In this document: piece after piece, positions 6,449 through 10,682 of the stretch
Layout: every line of letters starts with the position of its first letter
How positions within the stretch are numbered: the stretch's first letter is position 1
Source of the DNA: G020354785 sp964580815
GTDB lineage: Bacteria > Bacteroidota > Bacteroidia > Bacteroidales > UBA10428
Length of the DNA stretch: 10,682 bases
Direction of reading: 5' to 3'
Assembly: GCA_964580815.1 (NCBI GenBank)
Contig: CAZOLY010000116.1
Coordinates: forward strand, 1-10,682
Program-made: the position numbers and the translations under genes
The notes under the pieces: model-generated
Seen by the model: only the letters and a program-made list of their open reading frames with translations
Databases searched by the model: none
What the model was told of the DNA's origin: nothing

Positions 6449-7184
6449 CAGAGCGGCTGTGCTCCCTCATAATTTGTTCAAGCTTTCTCTTATTTTCTTC
6501 CTCCCGGCCTATCTGGCTTAGTGTTTCTACAAATATGGAGTTAGGATAGGGATTATTATCCAGGATATTTTGAATTTTTTCCGGCAACGGCTTGTCGTCT
6601 TTAACAGCCAGCTTCCTTCTTGCTATAAGGGCAAATGCAATATCTTCTTCATTAAGTGAAATATATGACATTTTAATCCAGCCTTCCAGCTTTTTCTTTT
6701 CACCTGTCACCTTAAACCAGTCATCATTTTTTTCAGTTATAGCTATTATGTCCATAGGAGAAAATTCCTGGCTGCTAATAGTCAGTAAATCAGGCCGTTT
6801 ATATATAGGAACCTGGCTCTTAACCACTCCTGCCCTGGCATCAAGCACCAGTCCGAATCCGGCAGTCCATCCGACAGAGCCATCCGATAATTGGATATTC
6901 AAATATTCCTGGTTTTTATATGCAGAATCTATGGCATCTTCATTCATATACAGAAATGATTCGCCCAGACTTAAGGTTGAAAATACTGAAGAATTCCTGG
7001 AGGGCTTTTCACGAATTGCCATCCCATCCCATATACAGACTCCCGGGATCTTCTCTTTAGCAGCGGATTTCATGTCTTTGCTACTTTCCGGTTCTTTCTG
7101 TCGTCCTGACTTGCATGATATTATCAAATAAGTTACCATTACACATGTCAGCAAAGTACAATGATTAAAAATTTTATAATTCAT
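6444..7184 (-). CDS. Lipoprotein with two bacterial SH3 domains
   Basis: A 246-residue protein that I recognise only by its domains. The N-terminal hydrophobic segment ends in a lipobox (IISC, Cys24), so it should be lipidated; the residues after Cys (KSGRQ) are not the acidic surface-export signal of Bacteroidetes, which favours a periplasm-facing position. Residues of about 48-117 form a first SH3-like domain (MAIREKPSRNSSVFSTLSLGE, later VGWTAGFGLV), and about 118-182 a second (VPIYKRPDLLT, DDWFKVTG, LEGWIKMSYI). The remainder is charged and helical. Bacterial SH3 domains commonly bind peptidoglycan or peptides; no enzyme domain is present. It converges with the SusD-like gene. ATG at 7184 gives the complete signal peptide. 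No convincing promoter was found in the very AT-rich upstream 118 bp. Specific role unknown. Confidence 0.85.
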   Translation of the reverse strand: MNYKIFNHCTLLTCVMVTYLIISCKSGRQKEPESSKDMKSAAKEKIPGVCIWDGMAIREKPSRNSSVFSTLSLGESFLYMNEDAIDSAYKNQEYLNIQLSDGSVGWTAGFGLVLDARAGVVKSQVPIYKRPDLLTISSQEFSPMDIIAITEKNDDWFKVTGEKKKLEGWIKMSYISLNEEDIAFALIARRKLAVKDDKPLPEKIQNILDNNPYPNSIFVETLSQIGREEENKRKLEQIMREHSRSD

Positions 7185-7302
7185 ATTATTATATTTATAA
7201 CACAGCTAATAATGTCTATAAAAATAATAAACAATATTAATAAAATAACAACAGGCTTAATTACAAATGATTATTAATAAGGAATAATTTCGCGGATCTG
7301 GA

Positions 7303-7461
7303 TTATCTTTTAAGGAGGCTTAATCTTTCTTCAGTTATTATTTCTCCTGTTTCTCTAAGTTCGTATTCAAATACCCTGTCTCTTTTTATTACCCGCTTTA
7401 TTTTTACAGGTGTTACACCATCAAGATATACAACCTGCGAATTCTTGTACTTGGAAATCAT
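7303..7461 (-). CDS. Small uncharacterised protein, 52 residues
   Basis: A short minus-strand frame from ATG (7459-7461) to TAA (7303-7305), beginning MISKYKNSQVVYLDGVTPVK and ending in TEERLSLLKR. It is strongly charged, alternates hydrophobic and charged residues as in a small beta structure (VVYLDG, VKIKRVIKRD, VFEYELRETG), and closes with a short helix. It has no signal peptide or membrane segment, so it is probably cytoplasmic. Codon use looks like its neighbours. It stands alone: 118 bp beyond its stop is the start of the SH3 lipoprotein gene, and 109 bp upstream is the end of the dehydrogenase gene, all on the same strand. I do not recognise the family. The coding call rests on protein-like composition only. 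Confidence 0.6.
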   Translation of the reverse strand: MISKYKNSQVVYLDGVTPVKIKRVIKRDRVFEYELRETGEIITEERLSLLKR

Positions 7462-7511
7462 AATATAAAATTAAATTTAACTGCCTTAATAACAGTGACT
7501 AATATTTAAAC

Positions 7512-7531
7512 AACAAATGTTAAAATTTGTT
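7512..7531. repeat. Perfect 7-bp palindrome with 6-bp spacer, AT-rich
   Basis: AACAAAT (7512-7518) and ATTTGTT (7525-7531) are perfect inverted complements around GTTAAA. It lies 39 bp past the dehydrogenase stop and about 50 bp before the start of the 52-residue gene. It could be a weak terminator for the former or an operator for the latter; at such AT content, chance is also possible. Confidence 0.35.
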
Positions 7532-7570
7532 TATCGCATATGATAAAAAAGTATGATTGTGAATGGATTA

Positions 7571-8605
7571 TTACAAATCAATTATTGCTTTCATAACACC
7601 ATCCTCATAATTGGCTACCATTCTGAATGCTTTTTCCGCGTCCCCGAATTTAAAATGATGTGTGATCATAGGAGAGACATCTATTTTTTTATCTGCTATC
7701 AGATCCAGTGCCATTTTTGTGCAATCAACCTGTCTTCTTATACTTTGTATTGAAATTTCCTTTCTTCTTAATTTGCTTACACTGAAAGACCAGCGATCAA
7801 AATCAGGAATGCCGACAATAATTAATGTTCCTCCAGGTTTAAGCAAATCAATTGCCTGATCCGTTGCTTCCTGTTTGCCGCAGCATTCAAAAACATAATC
7901 CAGTTGCTGAGGTTCCAGATTAATTATTTCTTTTACTATATCTGTTTTATCAGGATTACCGGTCCATGACACACCGATCCGGGCAGCAATATTTAACCTT
8001 TCATTAATTCTGTCGGTTACATAAATATCTTTAAACTTATAATACCTGGCTGACAAAAAAACACTCATTCCTATAGGTCCGAATCCCAGTATCCCTATTT
8101 TTTTATTACCTGCGGGAAGTGATTTTTTAACAGAATAAATTCCTATTGCCAGGGGCTCTGAGATAACAGCCTGATCAGTGTCAAGATTATCAGGAACTCT
8201 ATAGCAGGAGGTCTCGGGCATAACTATGTACTCGGATAATGCACCTTCTGCCTGGCCGGGGGAACCCAGAAATTTCAGATTCTTACATGTATGGTGCCGG
8301 CCTGCCTGGCACTGGTCGCAATGCCAGCATGGCATCGCCGGATCTATTGCCACCATATCTCCCGGCCTCAAGCTCTTCACAGCGACTCCTGTTTCCTGAA
8401 CCATACCCGATACTTCGTGCCCTAATGTAAAAGGAAACTTAACAACCTGGTTGCCTATTTTTCCCAACCTGTAATAATGAATATCACTACCGCATATACC
8501 CACACTTTTCGTTTTTATTAATACGTCGGTAATCTCCTTAATCTCCGGTGCAGGAACATCCCTGAGGCTCATTAGCCTGATGCCCGTTAATGCTATTGAT
8601 CTCAC
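7571..8605 (-). CDS. Zinc-dependent medium-chain alcohol/polyol dehydrogenase (sorbitol/L-iditol/xylitol dehydrogenase type)
   Basis: Oxidises a secondary alcohol of a sugar alcohol or related compound with NAD, in the cytoplasm. The 344-residue length is normal for the family. Catalytic zinc ligands are all present: Cys38 (GICGSD), His63-Glu64 (GHEVSG) and Glu150 (SEPLAIG), the Glu being typical of sorbitol dehydrogenases. Cys93, Cys96, Cys99 and Cys107 form the structural zinc lobe. The Rossmann motif GFGPIG is at 174-179, and Asp198 at the end of the second strand indicates NAD rather than NADP. The start is GTG at 8603-8605: it gives the family's usual opening (RSIALTGIRLMSLRDVP), and an in-frame stop lies only a few codons upstream. 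Divergent from the TPR gene and probably transcribed alone from the promoter at 8639-8646. The exact substrate cannot be told; L-threonine dehydrogenase-like members are an alternative. Confidence 0.92.
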   Translation of the reverse strand: MRSIALTGIRLMSLRDVPAPEIKEITDVLIKTKSVGICGSDIHYYRLGKIGNQVVKFPFTLGHEVSGMVQETGVAVKSLRPGDMVAIDPAMPCWHCDQCQAGRHHTCKNLKFLGSPGQAEGALSEYIVMPETSCYRVPDNLDTDQAVISEPLAIGIYSVKKSLPAGNKKIGILGFGPIGMSVFLSARYYKFKDIYVTDRINERLNIAARIGVSWTGNPDKTDIVKEIINLEPQQLDYVFECCGKQEATDQAIDLLKPGGTLIIVGIPDFDRWSFSVSKLRRKEISIQSIRRQVDCTKMALDLIADKKIDVSPMITHHFKFGDAEKAFRMVANYEDGVMKAIIDL

Positions 8606-8638
8606 TGCTATATGCTTGATTTAAAAATTTTATATAAG

Positions 8639-8646
8639 CAAATATA
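8639..8646 (-). promoter_or_regulatory. Perfect Bacteroidetes -7 box upstream of the dehydrogenase
   Basis: On the minus strand this reads TATATTTG, a full match to TAnnTTTG, 33 bp before the GTG start and so giving a leader of roughly 27 nt. No TTTG/TTG -33 box is found at the expected 19-21 bp spacing, which may mean an activator is needed. It lies in the 140-bp divergent region shared with the TPR gene. Confidence 0.5.
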
Positions 8647-8681
8647 GTTATCAGGGGATAAATTAAAGCTAAAAAATTGTT

Positions 8682-8689
8682 TATCTTTA
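8682..8689 (+). promoter_or_regulatory. Possible -7 box for the TPR gene
   Basis: TATCTTTA, the same octamer as the -7 candidate of the SusD-like gene, lies 56 bp before the ATG at 8746. There is no -33 box at the usual spacing. Weak, but no better candidate is seen in the divergent region. Confidence 0.25.
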
Positions 8690-8745
8690 TTAATAAATGT
8701 TACATAATTATTATATGGTATTCTTAATCTTTAAAATATTTTAAT

Positions 8746-9993
8746 ATGAACAGGAAGTTATTAATACCTCTTATTTTTCTATGCATCATATTAGTGGCCA
8801 TAATTACATTATACATCAGCAAAGAGAAAATTGCTGTCCGTTTTAATGAAAAGGGACTCAAGTTTTCTGAGCAGAAAGATTATAATAAAGCTATGGTATA
8901 TTTTAAAAGGGCATTTAAACTTGATAATAAAAATACCGATGCCTGCCTAAACATTGGGAAAACCTATTACCAGCTTGAAGATTACCTTCAGGCTCTTGAA
9001 TATATCGATAAAGCACAAAAGTTGAACAGCCTGCTCACAGAAGCCCCTTTTTATAGGGGACTGGTGAAAATGAAACAGGGTAAATTCCAGGAATCAATTC
9101 AAAATTTCAGTATTACACTTTATCTCGATTCAGCTTATTGGAAAGCCTACTATCAAAGGGGTATTGCCAGGGCAAACCTGGGGGATTATCTTGGAGCTGT
9201 TGACGATTATAAAAAAGCAATGATCATAAACAGGGAAAATATTGATATATACTTAAAAAGTGTTGAGGCAAAGTCAGTACTGGAAGACTTCAGGGGAGCA
9301 ATAAAAGATTATGACAAAATCCTTGCTCTTGATAAGGATAATGACGAAGCATATTATAACCGCGGATTCCTTAAAATGAACCTTAAGGATTATTTGGGGG
9401 CTATAAAGGATTTCAGCCAGGCCTTAATTATTAATAGTGAATATAAGGATGCAGTTTATCGCCGGGGTGTATGTTATGCCAATATATCTGATTATGGTTC
9501 ATCTATTAATGACTTTACTAAATCCATTGAGAAAGATTACAAATTAATAAACTCTTATTACAACAGGGCTTTATCCTATATTTATAACAAGCAGCTGAAT
9601 AATGCGGTATCGGATTTGGAACGGATTATCAAGCTTGATGCTAAAAATGTGCAGGCATATTACTTAATGGGTATAGCCAAGTCAATGCAACAGAATTTTC
9701 AGGCATCAATAAAATATTATGATAAAGCAATAGAGCTGGATCCCCATCGTGCGGAATACTATTTTAACAGGGGAGTATCCCGGGGAAATTTAAAAAAACA
9801 TAAGGAAGCAATTATTGATTATGACAAGGCTATTGAACTTAATAATAATTATGCTGATGCATATTACAGCAGGGGGGTCTCCAGGATTAACCTTAATGAC
9901 TATGAAGGAGGCTGCATGGATTTCAGGAAGGCGAAAGAGCTGGGTTATAGCTTAGCTGACCAGCAGATAGCTATGTATTGCCAGAGATATTAA
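8746..9993 (+). CDS. Membrane-anchored tetratricopeptide repeat (TPR) protein with eleven repeats
   Basis: A 415-residue protein. Residues 5-24 are a single hydrophobic helix without a clear cleavage site, so it is probably an inner-membrane anchor with the rest in the periplasm. From about 31 to the end are eleven consecutive 34-residue TPR units, each with the pattern (A)YY.RG...NL.DY..AI.DY.KAI.L. The last unit changes to GGCMDFRKAKELGY and a final helix ending CQRY, the usual capping end of such proteins. TPR arrays bind partner proteins; no other domain is present, so the partner is unknown. Its stop codon overlaps that of the convergent PorP/SprF gene by 4 bp. TPR proteins are common next to T9SS and gliding genes in Bacteroidetes, which makes a link to that system possible but unproven. 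Confidence 0.93.
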   Translation: MNRKLLIPLIFLCIILVAIITLYISKEKIAVRFNEKGLKFSEQKDYNKAMVYFKRAFKLDNKNTDACLNIGKTYYQLEDYLQALEYIDKAQKLNSLLTEAPFYRGLVKMKQGKFQESIQNFSITLYLDSAYWKAYYQRGIARANLGDYLGAVDDYKKAMIINRENIDIYLKSVEAKSVLEDFRGAIKDYDKILALDKDNDEAYYNRGFLKMNLKDYLGAIKDFSQALIINSEYKDAVYRRGVCYANISDYGSSINDFTKSIEKDYKLINSYYNRALSYIYNKQLNNAVSDLERIIKLDAKNVQAYYLMGIAKSMQQNFQASIKYYDKAIELDPHRAEYYFNRGVSRGNLKKHKEAIIDYDKAIELNNNYADAYYSRGVSRINLNDYEGGCMDFRKAKELGYSLADQQIAMYCQRY

Positions 9994-10682
9994 TATCTGT
10001 TTAGCCATCTGTATCTTCTGGCGCTGTCACCAAATTTTACGGCAAGCATAATCTCGTGTGAGCCTATGCTGTATTTTCCGATACTGCTTAATGTATAGTC
10101 GAAAGCATATCCAAAGTAGAATTTATCCACCCTGGCTCCGGCCATTATTATAATTGATGATCCTGTCCCTGCTGTAGCTTCTTCAAAGATGTTTCTTCTT
10201 CCGCCTGTTCTGTATGACACTCCGGCCCAGTAGTCTTCTTTGAAATAAAACTTGAGATTCATATCAAGCTGCGCTACCCCCTTTTCTGTCGTTTTTAAAA
10301 GGAATGACGGTTCGGCAAGGAGAAAATCAATTATATCAAACCTGTAGCCGGCCATGAGATAATAGTGTCTTATCATTTTGAAACCAATACCTTCATTTCC
10401 ACTAAGTTTCAGGGTACTTTGAAATAACTGCAATCCGGAAATTCCGGCATAGATGTGCCTGTCCGTATAATATACTCCGAAGTTTGCATCCGGAATTAAT
10501 GCCGATTTTTTAGTTTCCATCAATAACCTGTCGCTGGGATCATAGGTCTGAATTTTATCTTCGTCTATCCTGAACTGAAAACCTGTTAGTGAGAGACCGA
10601 AAGATAGCTGGTAAGTGCTCATTGTAATATGATATGAATAGGTTCCCTGTATGCCGGTACGGTTAAAGGCACCGTTTCTGTC
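9990..10682 (-). CDS. PorP/SprF-family outer-membrane beta-barrel protein, 5' partial
   Basis: PorP/SprF proteins are outer-membrane beta-barrels linked to type IX secretion and found next to very large surface adhesins such as SprB. The frame is open from the right edge: residues before the internal ATG at 10622 (DRNGAFNRTGIQGTYSYHI) fit the conserved family segment, so that ATG is not the start. The 230 visible residues alternate as amphipathic strands and include LSFGLSLTGFQFRID, ANFGVYYTDRHIYAGISG, HYYLMAGYRFDI, YWAGVSYRTG and the characteristic end GSHEIMLAVKFG. Roughly the N-terminal third and the signal peptide are missing. The gene upstream, outside the window, is where a large T9SS-exported partner would be expected. 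Its TAA overlaps the TPR gene's TAA at 9990-9993. Confidence 0.88.
   Translation of the reverse strand, partial: DRNGAFNRTGIQGTYSYHITMSTYQLSFGLSLTGFQFRIDEDKIQTYDPSDRLLMETKKSALIPDANFGVYYTDRHIYAGISGLQLFQSTLKLSGNEGIGFKMIRHYYLMAGYRFDIIDFLLAEPSFLLKTTEKGVAQLDMNLKFYFKEDYWAGVSYRTGGRRNIFEEATAGTGSSIIIMAGARVDKFYFGYAFDYTLSSIGKYSIGSHEIMLAVKFGDSARRYRWLNRY

Noticed and set aside
6592..7131. 179-residue plus-strand open frame opposite the SH3 lipoprotein gene
   Set aside because: The minus strand has a lipoprotein signal peptide and two recognisable SH3 domains; the plus-strand product resembles nothing and lies wholly inside that gene.
8746..9993. TPR array as a recently expanded DNA repeat
   Set aside because: The 34-residue units are similar in protein pattern but diverged in nucleotide sequence, with no near-identical copies.
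10018..10040. GGCGCTGTCACCAAATTTTA, similar to the dispersed repeat
   Set aside because: It lies inside the conserved coding end of the PorP/SprF gene (KFGDSARRYR), has a 2-nt offset and no hairpin, so the likeness is probably chance.
10620..10622. ATG at 10622 as start of the PorP/SprF gene
   Set aside because: The frame continues to the right edge with family-like residues (RTGIQGTYSYHI), so the gene is partial.
1..10682. CRISPR array, integrase, transposase or phage genes
   Set aside because: No regularly spaced direct repeats and no recognisable mobile-element protein are encoded in the window.

Overview
The window is moderately AT-rich and comes from a member of the Bacteroidetes (Bacteroidota), most likely an environmental Bacteroidales-type polysaccharide degrader. 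The evidence is a SusD/RagB-family protein, at least two intact type IX secretion (T9SS) C-terminal sorting domains with a YPNP motif, a PorP/SprF-family outer-membrane protein, signal peptides cleaved before glutamine (the Bacteroidetes 'AQ' pattern), weak Shine-Dalgarno context, and promoter candidates of the TTTG / TAnnTTTG type.

Layout. 1-2337 (+): GH3 glycosidase with an inserted PA14 domain, cut by the left edge. 2337-2370: hairpin between convergent genes. 2376-3365 (-): secreted CBM9-like protein with a T9SS sorting domain. 3366-3585: promoter for that gene, then degenerate sequence. 3586-4406 (+): decayed gene carrying a cadherin-like domain and a broken T9SS sorting domain. 4401-4530: cluster of short repeats, two of them in inverted orientation. 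4543-6414 (+): SusD-family protein that ends in a T9SS sorting domain and has no SusC beside it. 6444-7184 (-): lipoprotein with two bacterial SH3 domains. 7303-7461 (-): 52-residue unknown protein. 7571-8605 (-): zinc-dependent polyol-type dehydrogenase. 8746-9993 (+): membrane-anchored protein with eleven TPRs. 9990-10682 (-): PorP/SprF-family protein, cut by the right edge.

How the parts may fit together (inference). The GH3 enzyme, the CBM9-like protein, the SusD-like protein and the polyol dehydrogenase suit capture and breakdown of plant-type oligosaccharides and use of the released sugars. The unusual part is that the surface proteins carry T9SS sorting signals, and that the SusD-like protein appears to use one in place of its normal lipoprotein anchor and SusC partner. 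The genes mostly alternate in strand, so this is not one operon.

The clearest unexplained structure is a family of short GC-rich elements sharing a GGGCGCTG core. They sit at the 3' ends of three genes in an otherwise AT-rich setting, and one copy coincides with the truncated end of the decayed cadherin gene.
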